A stretch of 41,458 nt of DNA, from positions 1-41,458 of the forward strand of contig SLNQ01000002.1 in the NCBI GenBank assembly GCA_007132965.1, in the 5' to 3' direction. This document shows, piece after piece, positions 26,312 to 35,454 of this stretch. Positions within the stretch are counted from its first letter, which is position 1; each line of letters begins with the position of its first letter. Below the pieces are notes generated by a model. That model searched no databases, was not told where the DNA came from, and saw nothing but the letters and a program-made list of their open reading frames with translations. A program made the translations under genes and the position numbers. Origin of the DNA: Gemmatimonadota bacterium. GTDB lineage: Bacteria > Gemmatimonadota > Gemmatimonadetes > Longimicrobiales > Gaopeijiaceae.

Positions 26312-27469
26312 ATGATCCAGGAAGCCGCCGACACCCCCGAAGTCTTCTCCCTTGGTGACCTGATCCAGTTGCCCGAGAGTCTCGCCTTCCTGCAATGGGA
26401 GTTTCTGGGTGCTTCACTCCTGAACTGGGGCGTGGCCGGGCTGGTTCTCCTGTTGGTGCACCCGCTGATCCGGATCGCCATCCGGGTCGTGGCCGGTCGG
26501 CTCGAGGCGCTCAGTCGCCGCAGACCAGGACGAGCCGACGAGATCGCCGCCCAGCTCCTGCGGAAGACCCGGGGGTTCGTGGTTCTGGCGGTGGCCCTCT
26601 GGGTGGCCTCCCTGACGCTGGGGCCGGCGTGGGCTTCCCGGATGGGCATTCTGGCCAAGTTGGCAGTGCTGGTACAGCTGGGACTCTGGGCCGCCGACGT
26701 GGTCTCGTGGCTTCTGAACCGCTACCGCGATCGGCAGATCGAGGACGATCCGGGCGCCGCCACCGCCATCGGGGCCATGGGCTTCCTGGCGCGGCTGGTG
26801 GTATGGTCCGTCATCGTCCTCACGGCCCTGTCGGTGCTGGACTTCGAGATCGGACCGGCGCTGGCGGGACTGGGGGTTGGCGGCATCGCCGTGGCCCTGG
26901 CCGTCCAGAACATCCTGGGCGACCTCTTCGCCTCGCTGTCCATCATCTTTGACCGACCCTTCGTCATCGGCGACTTCATCATCGTCGGCGACCACATGGG
27001 AACTGTGGAGCACGTGGGCCTCAAGACCACCCGGGTCCGGTCCCTCTCCGGCGAGCAGCTGGTCTTCAGCAACTCCGACCTCCTCTCCTCGCGGGTGCGA
27101 AACTTCAAGCGCATGGACGAGCGACGGATCCTCTTCACCTTCGGGGTGCAGTACGACACCGGCTACGAAAAGCTGAAGGAGGTCCCCGGGATCGTGGAGG
27201 AGGTCATCGAGGCGGCGGACAACTGCCGGTTCGACCGTGCCCACTTCGCCGAATTCGGTGACTCGTCCCTGGAGTTCGAAGTGGTCTACTTCATGACCGT
27301 GCCCGACTTTGCCGCCTTCCGGGACACTCAGCAACAGATCAACCTGGAGCTCTACCGGCGGATCGAGGCGCTGGGAGCCAGCTTCGCCTTCCCCACCCGG
27401 ACCGTTCACCTGCACGCGGACAGCGCCGACGCCGAGATCCGCACCTCTGCGGCTCCGAAGGGGGCCTGA
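26312..27469 (+). CDS. MscS-type small-conductance mechanosensitive channel
   Basis: 385 residues, larger than minimal MscS because of extra N-terminal helices (about 5-6 hydrophobic segments in the first 200 residues). The pore-lining helix is ALAGLGVGGIAVALAVQNI and is followed by the MscS signature LGDLFASLSIIFDRPFVIGDFI. A beta domain (VEHVGLKTTRVRSLSGEQLVFSNSDL) and an alpha/beta C-terminal domain complete the cytosolic cage. It opens on membrane tension to release solutes during osmotic downshock. It follows lspA by 71 bp in the same direction, probably as part of the same transcript. Confidence 0.94.
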   Translation: MIQEAADTPEVFSLGDLIQLPESLAFLQWEFLGASLLNWGVAGLVLLLVHPLIRIAIRVVAGRLEALSRRRPGRADEIAAQLLRKTRGFVVLAVALWVASLTLGPAWASRMGILAKLAVLVQLGLWAADVVSWLLNRYRDRQIEDDPGAATAIGAMGFLARLVVWSVIVLTALSVLDFEIGPALAGLGVGGIAVALAVQNILGDLFASLSIIFDRPFVIGDFIIVGDHMGTVEHVGLKTTRVRSLSGEQLVFSNSDLLSSRVRNFKRMDERRILFTFGVQYDTGYEKLKEVPGIVEEVIEAADNCRFDRAHFAEFGDSSLEFEVVYFMTVPDFAAFRDTQQQINLELYRRIEALGASFAFPTRTVHLHADSADAEIRTSAAPKGA

Positions 27470-27543
27470 CCCAGCCCGTCGTGGGCGTGAGCTGGCCCGT
27501 TCGCCGGTTCGAAGCTGAAGCGCGACGGCGCCGAAGCGGAGGC

Positions 27544-28830
27544 TCAGTCCAGGATCGCCAGGAGCTCGTCGAGCGTCGGAGGCTCGGTGTCCGTCCGGAG
27601 GCGCTTGCGGATTCGATGGGCACGGCCCGGGCGGTTCCAGACCAGCGCTCCCGTGGTTCGGCCCTGGTGCCGGAAAACGGCCAGTCCGCGACCCTCGGGC
27701 GCGTCGGGGGCCGTGACTTCCACCTGGTGATCCGGCGACGGAAGTCCCAGGAGCTCCAGCGTCAAAGGGCCGATGCCCGAGTAGACGTAGGGAAGGGGAT
27801 CGTAGTCCACCTCCGCACCGGCCATGGCCCGCCCGGCCGTCATGCCGGATGCGTTGGCGTGCTCCTCGTGCTCCACGCGGTGACGGCCCCCTACGAAGGA
27901 GATGGGAAAGGAGGCCACGTCTCCGGCGGCGAAGATCCGGGGATCGATGGTTCTGAGCGTACGGTCCACCACGATTCCGTCTGCCACCTCCAGTCCCGCC
28001 TCTCCGGCCAACTCCACCCGGGGCTCCACGCCCAGGCCGGCCACCACCGTGCGGAAGTTCCCATCCACCCCCGCCGGTGACGAAGCCGTTTCGTCGTTCC
28101 CGGCAGACGGCCTGGACTGCGCGGTGCCGCCGGCCCGTTCCCACTGGAGCGAGAGGTTGTCGGGCTCACCGGTGACCTCGGTCACCAGCCGGCCGGGATG
28201 GAGCCTCACTCCCGCGTCACGAAGGTGTCGGGCCAGGAGCTCTCCGAAGGGAGCGGGCAGCGATCTCTCCAAAGGGAGAGATTCGGGATAGGTGAGGTGG
28301 ATCTCCAGGTCGGCGTCGTCCGAGTGTGAGGCCTGGGCCAGGGTCCCCGCCAGCTCACAGCCGATGAAGCCGCCGCCCACGAGAGCCAGGCGCCCACCGG
28401 CGCGGAGCCGGGTGCGCAGGGCCCGAAAGTCGTCCAGGGTGCGGTAGTGGATCACCTGGTCGGCCGCCGATCCCTCGAGCAGCCGTGGCCGGGCGCCGGT
28501 GGCCAGCAGGAGGCGTCGGTATTTCAGCGCGTCGCCGTCGCCGGTGGCCACCCGCCGACGCTCCCGGTCCAGGGACACCGCCCGGCACCCGGTTCGGACC
28601 CGGGCGCCCACGTCTTCGGTTCCCCGCCAGATCCGCTCCTCGTCGTCACCGGTCCAGAGCCCCTTGGAGAGGGGGGGACGGTCGTAGGGAGGGTGCGACT
28701 CTGCACTGAGAAGCAGGATGGTGCCCTTCGGGTCCTCGCTCCGGATCCCCCGAACCGCCGCGTCGGCGGTCATTCCTCCTCCCACGATGAGGTAGTCCGG
28801 CGATTCAGCCCGGCTCACTGCGTCCTCCAT
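27544..28830 (-). CDS. FAD/NAD(P)-dependent oxidoreductase (ferredoxin reductase-like)
   Basis: 428 residues. The first nucleotide-binding motif is YLIVGGGMTADAAVRG; the FAD-associated stretch LLSAESHPPYDRPPLSKG follows. The central NAD(P)H-binding motif is RLALVGGGFIGCELAGTLA, and ATGARP and the FAD-binding TIDPRIFAAGDVASF lie in their usual places. This is the arrangement of rubredoxin/ferredoxin reductases and AIF-like oxidoreductases. The electron acceptor is unknown and no ferredoxin gene is adjacent. The ATG (GGAGGGAG ribosome site) lies inside the end of the upstream CorC-like gene, a 26-bp overlap, so the two are probably translationally coupled. The frame is open 19 codons further upstream but that start is weaker. 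Confidence 0.9.
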   Translation of the reverse strand: MEDAVSRAESPDYLIVGGGMTADAAVRGIRSEDPKGTILLLSAESHPPYDRPPLSKGLWTGDDEERIWRGTEDVGARVRTGCRAVSLDRERRRVATGDGDALKYRRLLLATGARPRLLEGSAADQVIHYRTLDDFRALRTRLRAGGRLALVGGGFIGCELAGTLAQASHSDDADLEIHLTYPESLPLERSLPAPFGELLARHLRDAGVRLHPGRLVTEVTGEPDNLSLQWERAGGTAQSRPSAGNDETASSPAGVDGNFRTVVAGLGVEPRVELAGEAGLEVADGIVVDRTLRTIDPRIFAAGDVASFPISFVGGRHRVEHEEHANASGMTAGRAMAGAEVDYDPLPYVYSGIGPLTLELLGLPSPDHQVEVTAPDAPEGRGLAVFRHQGRTTGALVWNRPGRAHRIRKRLRTDTEPPTLDELLAILD

Positions 28831-30121
28831 CGGGTTCTCCCTCCGGGATCCCGGCCGTTGCCGGTGGAACCCGCCGCACGTCATCACTTCGGCGCAGGGC
28901 TTCGGGAGAGAAGAAGCGCAGGTATTCCACCCGGCGCCCTCGCATCTTGGCCACCCGAAAGCGGCCGCCCTCTACCTCCACCTCGTCGCCCACCAGAGGG
29001 ACTCGGTTCAGGGCCCCGAAGACGTAGCCCCCGATGGTATCGTGCTGGCCGTCCGGAAGGTCGAGGCCCAGGCGGTCATTCACCTCGCGCACCGAGACGC
29101 CTCCCCAGATCCGGACGATCCCCCCGCCAACGTCGTGGAAGTCCACCGGTTCATCGGCTTCGTGCTCGTCCTGGATCTCGCCCACGATCTCTTCCAGGAG
29201 GTCTTCCAGGGTGGCCAGACCCGCGGTCCCGCCAAACTCGTCCACCACGATGACCATCTTGCTCCGCTGCAGCCGCATTTCAATGAGGAGGTCCTGTACG
29301 GCCTTGCCTGCCGGCGCGTAGTAGACCGGTCGGAGGATCCCCCTGATGGCGGCCACGCCCTCCCGGTCGGCCTGCCAGAGATCCCGGGCCAGGAGGATCC
29401 CGGTGATCCGGTCCAGATTGCCGTCGTAAACGGGGAGCCGAAGGTGCCCTTCGTCCAACATCAGCGCCTTGGCCTCCTCCACGGTGGCCTGCACGGGAAC
29501 GGCCACGATGTCGGTCCGAGGCGTCATGACCTCGCTCACCGTCACGTTGTCCAGGTTCATGACGTTTGTGACCACCCGCCATTCCTCCTCGGCCAACGTT
29601 CCCTCGCGCCGCCCCATCTCGGCCAGAACCTCGAGCTCGGCCCGGCTCACGGTGGACTGATCGGCCCGGTCCCGGGCGATGATCTTGGAAAAGACCCCCA
29701 GGGGGATGAGGACGGGCTTCATGACCCAGATCAGAATCTGGAGGACGTAGGCCGTGGCCGGCGCCAGCTCCTTCCAGTAGGTGGCGCCCAGCGTCTTGGG
29801 AAGGATCTCCGAGAAGAGGAGGATGGCCAGGGTTAGGCCCGCAGAGAAGAGGGCCATCCATTCCTGACCGAAGACCTGCAGGGCCAGGCCCCCTCCCATG
29901 GCCGCGCCCACGGTGTGGGCGATGGTGTTCAGGGTCAGGATCGCCGAAATCGGCTCGTCGATCCGCCGCTGCATCCGCTGAAGGAAGACCCCAGACCGCC
30001 GACCCTGCTCCCGGAGCACCTCCACGAAGGAGTAGCTTATGGAGAGGAGGACCGCTTCCAGGATCGAGCAGAGGAACGAGACGCCGAGCGATATCCCCAG
30101 AACCCACGCAAGCGTCGTCAT
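28805..30121 (-). CDS. hemolysin/CorC (CNNM-like) family membrane protein with CBS pair
   Basis: 438 residues. The N-terminal DUF21 membrane domain has about four helices; FSEILPKTLGATY is its signature. Two CBS domains follow (MTPRTDIVAVPVQATVEEAKALMLDEGHLRLPVYDGNLDRITGILLARDL and the next ~60 residues, ending DEFGGTAGLATLEDLLEEIVGEI), then a CorC/HlyC C-terminal domain with GGYVFGALNRVPLVGDEV. Related proteins bind adenine nucleotides and are implicated in Mg2+/Co2+ export; true haemolytic activity is not implied. Its 3' end overlaps the downstream oxidoreductase start. It lies 51 bp downstream of osmC on the same strand. Confidence 0.92.
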   Translation of the reverse strand: MTTLAWVLGISLGVSFLCSILEAVLLSISYSFVEVLREQGRRSGVFLQRMQRRIDEPISAILTLNTIAHTVGAAMGGGLALQVFGQEWMALFSAGLTLAILLFSEILPKTLGATYWKELAPATAYVLQILIWVMKPVLIPLGVFSKIIARDRADQSTVSRAELEVLAEMGRREGTLAEEEWRVVTNVMNLDNVTVSEVMTPRTDIVAVPVQATVEEAKALMLDEGHLRLPVYDGNLDRITGILLARDLWQADREGVAAIRGILRPVYYAPAGKAVQDLLIEMRLQRSKMVIVVDEFGGTAGLATLEDLLEEIVGEIQDEHEADEPVDFHDVGGGIVRIWGGVSVREVNDRLGLDLPDGQHDTIGGYVFGALNRVPLVGDEVEVEGGRFRVAKMRGRRVEYLRFFSPEALRRSDDVRRVPPATAGIPEGEPDGGRSEPG

Positions 30122-30172
30122 GTCTCCGGATTATCGGAAAGGACCACGGGGGGCACAAGGGACCCGGGAGTT

Positions 30173-30604
30173 TCAGGAGACGAGGCGAGCCTCCAACTCG
30201 ATGTCGATGGCTCCCAGGGCCTGCGACACCGGGCAACCCTCCTTCGCTCCTTGAGCCTGCTCCTGGAAGGCCCCCTCGTCGATGCCGGGCACTCGGGCCT
30301 CGCAGCTCAACCGGATCCGCGAGATGGCGAATCCACCCTCCACCTCGTCCAGGTGAACGCTGGCACGCGTCCGGACGAACTCCGGTGTGTGTCCGGCGCC
30401 GGCCAGCCCATTGGCCAGGGCCATGGAAAAGCAGCCGGCGTGCGCGGCGCCGATGAGCTCCTCCGGGTTCGTGGCACCTCCCTCCTGGAACCGGGACCTG
30501 AAGGAGTAGGCCGCCCCGTCCAGTGCCCCGCTCTCGCTGGAGACGAGGCCCGAACCTCCCTTCAGGTCTCCCTTCCATTCGGCGTCTGCAGTTCTGACCG
30601 GCAT
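30173..30604 (-). CDS. OsmC family peroxiredoxin-like protein
   Basis: 143 residues, normal OsmC length. The two redox-active cysteines are in AAHAGCFSMALANGL and KEGCPVSQAL. TNPEELIGAAHAGCFSM is the family signature. OsmC proteins are cytoplasmic dimers that reduce organic hydroperoxides with a thiol mechanism. A strong AAAGGAGC ribosome site precedes the ATG. It is divergent from the nicotinate phosphoribosyltransferase gene; the 265-bp gap between them must hold at least two promoters but I could not fix them. It is probably first gene of the osmC-corC-oxidoreductase run. Confidence 0.92.
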   Translation of the reverse strand: MPVRTADAEWKGDLKGGSGLVSSESGALDGAAYSFRSRFQEGGATNPEELIGAAHAGCFSMALANGLAGAGHTPEFVRTRASVHLDEVEGGFAISRIRLSCEARVPGIDEGAFQEQAQGAKEGCPVSQALGAIDIELEARLVS

Positions 30605-30869
30605 CGTTGCTCCTTTCGCAAAGGTGAGTTGTTTGCCACACTAATCCACTCGGACCGGATCGGCGCCAGGTGCAAGGTACTTCAGGACAGCACGGTTTCC
30701 GGTGGCGCCTGTTGCGGTTCCGGTCGTCCTCCGACTACCCGGTCCCTGAGCGGGCGATCCGTGGCCAGGCCCTCAGCGCAAACGCCCCGGTCCCGATCCA
30801 TACCACCGGAAGCCGAGGACCAGATACAGCGAAGCGTCCTCCCCCCTTGGCCAAGGAGTTGCACAAAGG

Positions 30870-31976
30870 GTGACCGACCGAACCCAGACCTCCGGACCTC
30901 CGGAGCCGCTGAGAAAGGACGAACGGCTCCCACCTGAAACCTTCCAGCTCCCAGTGGAGAAGATGCGGGGCGGATACTATTCGGATAAGTACTTCGTCCG
31001 CGCCAGGGAGGTGCTGCTGGCCGACGGCCGCAGCCCCGATGTCACCATGCAGGTCTTCCAGAAGAAGGATGCCTGCGTGGCGGGCACGGACGAGGCGATC
31101 GCCATCCTCAAGACGTGCCTCACCGAAGGCTTCGACTGGAGCGACCTGGAGGTGCGAAGCCTCTGGGACGGCGACAGGGCCACTCCGTGGGAAACGGTGA
31201 TGGAGATCACCGGACCCTACGCCGCCTTCGCGCACCTGGAGACCCTCTACGTGGGCGTGCTGGGGCGGCGTACACGGATCGCCACCCGGACCCGTGAGGT
31301 GGTGGAGGCGGCCTGGCCCAAGCCCATCATGTTCTTCCCGGCTCGACACGACCACTGGATGGTTCAGACCGGTGACGGGTGGGCTGCCCATATTGCCGGC
31401 GCCATCGGTGTGTCCACCGACGCCCAGGCCTCGTGGTGGGGATCGGAAGGAGTAGGCACCGTCCCCCACGCCCTCATTGCCGCCTACGGAGGTGACACGG
31501 TGGCCGCCACTGAGGCCTTCGCCCGGCACATGCCGGACGAGGTGAAGGTGATCTCGCTGGTGGATTTCGACAACGACAACGTGGGGACGTCGCTCAAGGT
31601 GGCCCGCGCCCTGGGAGAGCGGCTCTACGGGGTTCGCCTCGACACCTCGGAGAAGATGGTGGACCGAGCCCTTTTCGATGAGATGGGGGACTTCGATCCC
31701 CGGGGCGTGAACCCCAGGCTGGTGGAGAAGGTTCGCAGCGCCCTCGACCGGGAGGGCTTCCGCGATGTCCAAATCATCTGTTCAGGAGGGTTCGACGCCG
31801 ATAAGATCAGCCGGTTCGAGTCCATGGGCGTTCCGGTGGACTCCTACGGCGTCGGCTCCGCGCTGGTCCGTGGCTCCTACGACTTTACCGCTGACGTGGT
31901 GCTGCTGGAGGGAGAACCGTGCGCCAAGGCGGGTCGCTGGCAGCGGCCGAGCCCCAGGTTGGAGCGCGTGGCCTGA
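30870..31976 (+). CDS. pncB: nicotinate phosphoribosyltransferase
   Basis: 368 residues of the nicotinate/quinolinate phosphoribosyltransferase fold. Recognised stretches are MRGGYYSDKYFVRAREVL at about residue 32, YVGVLGRRTRIATRTREVV, and GAIGVSTDAQASWWGSEGVGTVPHALIAAYGGDTVAATEAFA. VKVISLVDFDN and ICSGGFDADKISRFESMGVPVDSYGVGSALV form the barrel's phosphate-binding end. It makes nicotinate mononucleotide from nicotinate and PRPP in NAD salvage. It is the short archaeal/PncB2-like form. It starts with GTG behind an AAGGAG site. No nicotinamidase is adjacent; the isochorismatase-fold protein at the left end is secreted and an unlikely partner. Confidence 0.92.
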   Translation: MTDRTQTSGPPEPLRKDERLPPETFQLPVEKMRGGYYSDKYFVRAREVLLADGRSPDVTMQVFQKKDACVAGTDEAIAILKTCLTEGFDWSDLEVRSLWDGDRATPWETVMEITGPYAAFAHLETLYVGVLGRRTRIATRTREVVEAAWPKPIMFFPARHDHWMVQTGDGWAAHIAGAIGVSTDAQASWWGSEGVGTVPHALIAAYGGDTVAATEAFARHMPDEVKVISLVDFDNDNVGTSLKVARALGERLYGVRLDTSEKMVDRALFDEMGDFDPRGVNPRLVEKVRSALDREGFRDVQIICSGGFDADKISRFESMGVPVDSYGVGSALVRGSYDFTADVVLLEGEPCAKAGRWQRPSPRLERVA

Positions 31977-32012
31977 TCGGTGGAAGGCTTCGCGCTCAGC
32001 TCGGTAAGGGGG

Positions 32013-32058
32013 GCGGCCCGACTGGGAGAAGGGCCGCGACCACCCTCCCCGGGGTGGC
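32013..32058 (+). terminator. tandem hairpins after pncB
   Basis: GCGGCCC/GGGCCGC (11-nt loop, perfect 7-bp stem) is followed at once by CCACCC/GGGTGG. They could terminate pncB transcription. No T-tract. Confidence 0.4.
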
Positions 32059-32062
32059 GAGC

Positions 32063-32074
32063 CACGCATGCGTG
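32063..32074. promoter_or_regulatory. perfect 12-bp palindrome upstream of propeller lipoprotein
   Basis: CACGCATGCGTG, ending 52 bp before the start codon and just after the tandem hairpins. Operator-like position; no known regulator match. Confidence 0.35.
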
Positions 32075-32126
32075 CAGGTAGGTTTGAGGAGTCGAACCGA
32101 AGGACCACCCACGCCAGGATGAGTTC

Positions 32127-33356
32127 ATGAGCAGAACCGGTCTGTCGATACCCCGATGGGGACTTCTTCCGCGTGCCGCGCTGGCGCTCCTGCTCCTGTG
32201 TGGGCTGTGGGCCTGCGCGGGAGGACAACAATACGCCGCGACCAGCGGCGCGGAAGGAGCCGCACGGGGAAGCGCCACGGACGAACGCCCGGCCACGAAT
32301 GCGGAGCCCCAGGCCGACTACTGGATCTACGTGGGCGCCGAGTCGGCCGACAAGCTACACCGGGTGCGGTTCGGACCCGACGGAATCGAGGTGGAACGGA
32401 CAACCCACATCGGTCGTCTCCCCACCGAGGTGGAGGGTCCCCATGGGGTGGTGATCTCGCCGGACCGGAGATACCTCTACATGACCACCGGACACGGCGT
32501 GCCGGACGGACACTTCTGGAAGTTCGAGGTCGGCCCCGACTCCCTGGTGGCCGAACCCATCCTCCTGGATCGGTTTCCGGCCACCCTGGATGTGACTCCC
32601 GACGGACTCTACGCCTTCGTGGTGAACTTCAACCTCCACGGGGCCATGGTCCCCTCCACCATGTCGGTGGTCTACACCCCCGACGTGGTGGAGGTGGACC
32701 AGATCGAGCTCTGCACCATGCCCCACGGCGTTCGCACCCACCGCAGCGGATCGTTCGTCTATTCGGTGTGCATGATGGACGATCAGCTGGTGGAGGTGGA
32801 TACCCGAAGCTTCCAGGTCTCGCGGCGCTTCTCGGTGGACCTGGAGGGACCCGGACCCATCGCGGAGGCGGTGGCCGGGGACCACCACAACCACCACGAT
32901 GCACCCCACCATGTGACCTGCTCCCCCACCTGGGCCCTCCCCTCGCCGGACGGATCGGACATCTTCGTGGCCTGCAACGCCGGTGACGAGATCCTACAGG
33001 TGGATCACGAGTCGTGGGAGCTCACCCGTCGCTTCGAGACCGGTCGAGGACCCTACAACCTGGAGATCACCTCCGACGGCCGGCTCCTCATCGCCACCCT
33101 CAAGCAGGGTGACGCGGTGGAGTTCTTTGATCTTGAGACCGGTGAGAGCCTGGCTCGGGTTCCCACTTCGACCCGAGTAGTGCACGGTGTCACCCTTTCG
33201 CCCGACGACCGCTTCGCCTTCGTGAGCGTGGAAGGCATCGGGGCCGAACCGGGGAAGGTGGACGTGTTCGACCTGACCACATTCGAATTGGTGGCCTCGG
33301 CCGAAGTCGGCCAACAGGCGGCGGGGATCGACTTCTACCGGATGCAGCCTCGATGA
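32127..33356 (+). CDS. YncE/YVTN-type beta-propeller lipoprotein with His-rich loop
   Basis: 409 residues. A signal peptide ends in lipobox LWAC, followed by a low-complexity linker and a seven-bladed-type propeller. Blade repeats are visible as GPHGVVISPDRRYLYMTTG, ATLDVTPDGLYAFVVN, MPHGVRTHRSGSFVYSVC, GPYNLEITSDGRLLIAT and VVHGVTLSPDDRFAFVS. A loop at residues 252-262 reads DHHNHHDAPHH, followed by CSPTW; this looks like a metal site, as in some haem d1 or N2O-reductase-like propellers, but no partner domain is present. It is likely an outer- or inner-membrane-anchored periplasmic protein; function unknown. It lies 150 bp downstream of pncB behind terminator-like hairpins, so probably has its own promoter. 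Confidence 0.83.
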   Translation: MSRTGLSIPRWGLLPRAALALLLLCGLWACAGGQQYAATSGAEGAARGSATDERPATNAEPQADYWIYVGAESADKLHRVRFGPDGIEVERTTHIGRLPTEVEGPHGVVISPDRRYLYMTTGHGVPDGHFWKFEVGPDSLVAEPILLDRFPATLDVTPDGLYAFVVNFNLHGAMVPSTMSVVYTPDVVEVDQIELCTMPHGVRTHRSGSFVYSVCMMDDQLVEVDTRSFQVSRRFSVDLEGPGPIAEAVAGDHHNHHDAPHHVTCSPTWALPSPDGSDIFVACNAGDEILQVDHESWELTRRFETGRGPYNLEITSDGRLLIATLKQGDAVEFFDLETGESLARVPTSTRVVHGVTLSPDDRFAFVSVEGIGAEPGKVDVFDLTTFELVASAEVGQQAAGIDFYRMQPR

Positions 33357-33414
33357 GGCGGCAGCCCGGACCCCGTTTGCCCTCTCAGGCGTCCCTGGAG
33401 GCACCGGCCCGGGA

Positions 33415-35346
33415 GTGGGACCTCTGAGGAGCGAGAGGCGCAGATCGGCCCACGTCCCGGACGCCTGGGAGCCGCCCACCTCCTCTGCGGGGCGATCCAG
33501 GGACGAACTGGAGCTCGTCCTGGATCGTCGGGCGAATCGGTTGATACCGTCGATTCTGCTGGGCCTGGCACTGGTGGCGGCCGTCCTGGCGCTGGCTCGC
33601 GCGGTACTGCCCGGACAGCCGGAGGAATCGACCCTCCTTCTGGTGAAGGTAGGCGCAAGCCTCCTTTTCCTCCTCTTGCGTCTTGTGGTGGAGCGGTGGC
33701 CGGTGCCGGTGGGGCGGGCACACCTGGCCATGACCATGGTGGGCGCCGTTGCGCTCTTCGTGCTCATCTATCAGCTGCAGGTCACGGGTGAGCCCAGGGA
33801 GACCACCTTCCTCCTCCTCCTGATCCTGGGGGCGGGGCTCTGCTACCTGGACGCCGCCTGGTTCGCCGTTCTGGCCGCTCTCACGCTGGGCGGGTGGCTT
33901 CTGGCCGCCGGCGGCGCGGTGGGCGAACCGGAGTGGGCCTACTTCGGAATGGCCCTGGTGGTGGCGACGGGATTGGCGGTGGTCGTCCTCTCGGTACGGA
34001 TCCGAGGGATGGCGCGCCTGGAGAGCTTCCGCCGGCAGGAACGGGTGCGTCAGCTCGAGCTGGAGACGGCGCTGGAGCAGACGGAGCAGGCCCGGCAGGG
34101 CGAGGAGGCCGCCCGGAAAGCCCTGGAGGAGGCTCTGGTGCAGGTGAAGGAGAGCGAGGAGCGATTTCGGCGACTGGCCGACGCCTCCTTCGAAGGGGTG
34201 GTGATCTTCCGGGAGGGCCGCATTGTAGATGCCAACGCCCGAGCGGCCGAGCTCTTCAGCGTGGCGGTTCCGCAGCTCATTGGCGATCCGGTGCTGAACC
34301 TGGTGGCCCGGCCTCAGCGTGAGGAGGCCGAGCGCTTTCTCGCGCAGGTGGGGCGGGGCGGGAGCGTCGAGCCGCATGAACTGGAGGGACGCCGCTCCGA
34401 CGGCACCCGCTTTCCCATGGAGGTCTCGGTGGTGGATTCCTTCATTGAGGGAAGGGAGGCGCGGGTTCTGATCATTCGGGATGTCACGAATCAGAAGCGG
34501 GTGGAGGGAATCCTTCGCCGCGCCCTGGAGGAGGCCGAAGCCAGCTCCCGGGCCAAGAGCACCTTCCTCGCGAACATGAGCCATGAGCTCCGGACCCCCC
34601 TCAATTCGGTGATCGGTTTCGCCAACATCCTCCGAAAGAAGCAAGAAGACCGGGTTCCGCCGCGGGAGCTGGACTACCTGCAGCGGATCATGGCCAATGG
34701 GGAACACCTCCTCGCGCTCATCGAGGACATCCTGGACCTCTCGAAGATCGATGCCCGGCGGATGGAGCTTCAGTTGGAACCGGTGGAGCTGGACGAAGTG
34801 GTGGGTGAGGTGGTGCAGACTCTGGAGTTCCAGGCCCGAAAGAAGGGGCTGAGCCTCGGCTCGGCGATCCCCGATCAAGTCGAGCCCATCCGTGCCGACC
34901 GGCGTCGCCTCAAGCAGGTGGTTTTGAATCTGGCCGGGAACGCGGTCAAGTTCACGCACCAGGGTCGGGTCGACATCCGGATCGAGGCGGAGCCGGACGG
35001 AACGCCGACTCGCATCGAGGTCGAGGATACCGGCATCGGGATTCCTCCGGACCGCCTGGACGACGTCTTCCAGCCCTTCGAACAGGCCGACAGCTCCCAG
35101 ACGCGATCGTTCGGAGGCACCGGGCTCGGGCTGGCCATCTCGCGTTCGCTCTGCGAACTCATGGGCTTCGACCTTCGGGCAGAAAGCCGGGTGGGGGAGG
35201 GTTCGCTCTTCTACATAGACCTGCAGGCCGTGCCGTCGGCCTCGCGGATTGTCCGGGAGGAGACGGGAGCTTCCCTTACCGGGGGCTCCGCCGTCCGGGG
35301 CACTCGCTCGCCCCGTGATGCCGGTCCCGCTTCGGGAGATAGTTAG
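33415..35346 (+). CDS. membrane PAS-domain histidine kinase
   Basis: 643 residues. Six hydrophobic segments (about 40-200) form an N-terminal membrane sensor. A coiled coil (about 205-250) and a PAS domain (about 250-370, ERFRRLADASFEGVVIFREGRIVDANARA) follow. The phosphoacceptor is H390 in FLANMSHELRTPLNSVIGF. The ATPase domain has the N box LKQVVLNLAGNAVKFT, the G1 box EDTGIGIPPD and the G2 box GGTGLGLAIS. No receiver domain and no response regulator gene are adjacent, so it is an orphan kinase here. It starts with GTG after a weak ribosome site. Its stop lies at the edge of a repeat copy that separates it from mlaE. Confidence 0.92.
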   Translation: MGPLRSERRRSAHVPDAWEPPTSSAGRSRDELELVLDRRANRLIPSILLGLALVAAVLALARAVLPGQPEESTLLLVKVGASLLFLLLRLVVERWPVPVGRAHLAMTMVGAVALFVLIYQLQVTGEPRETTFLLLLILGAGLCYLDAAWFAVLAALTLGGWLLAAGGAVGEPEWAYFGMALVVATGLAVVVLSVRIRGMARLESFRRQERVRQLELETALEQTEQARQGEEAARKALEEALVQVKESEERFRRLADASFEGVVIFREGRIVDANARAAELFSVAVPQLIGDPVLNLVARPQREEAERFLAQVGRGGSVEPHELEGRRSDGTRFPMEVSVVDSFIEGREARVLIIRDVTNQKRVEGILRRALEEAEASSRAKSTFLANMSHELRTPLNSVIGFANILRKKQEDRVPPRELDYLQRIMANGEHLLALIEDILDLSKIDARRMELQLEPVELDEVVGEVVQTLEFQARKKGLSLGSAIPDQVEPIRADRRRLKQVVLNLAGNAVKFTHQGRVDIRIEAEPDGTPTRIEVEDTGIGIPPDRLDDVFQPFEQADSSQTRSFGGTGLGLAISRSLCELMGFDLRAESRVGEGSLFYIDLQAVPSASRIVREETGASLTGGSAVRGTRSPRDAGPASGDS

Positions 35347-35418
35347 AAGTCTGTTGAAGAAGGGCAGGGGCGCCCGCTTGCGTTCGGCCCAAGCATTGTA
35401 GAGACTTTCTCGGTTGCC
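35343..35418 (-). repeat. dispersed repeat copy D
   Basis: On the minus strand it reads through GAACGC, GGGCGCCC, CTTCTTCAACAGACTTCTA, matching copies A and B at the same end. It begins at the histidine kinase stop codon and fills most of the gap to mlaE. Confidence 0.7.
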
Positions 35419-35454
35419 TTCCCCCTGTTCCCGAACGGTGCGAGCTGAGGGGCG

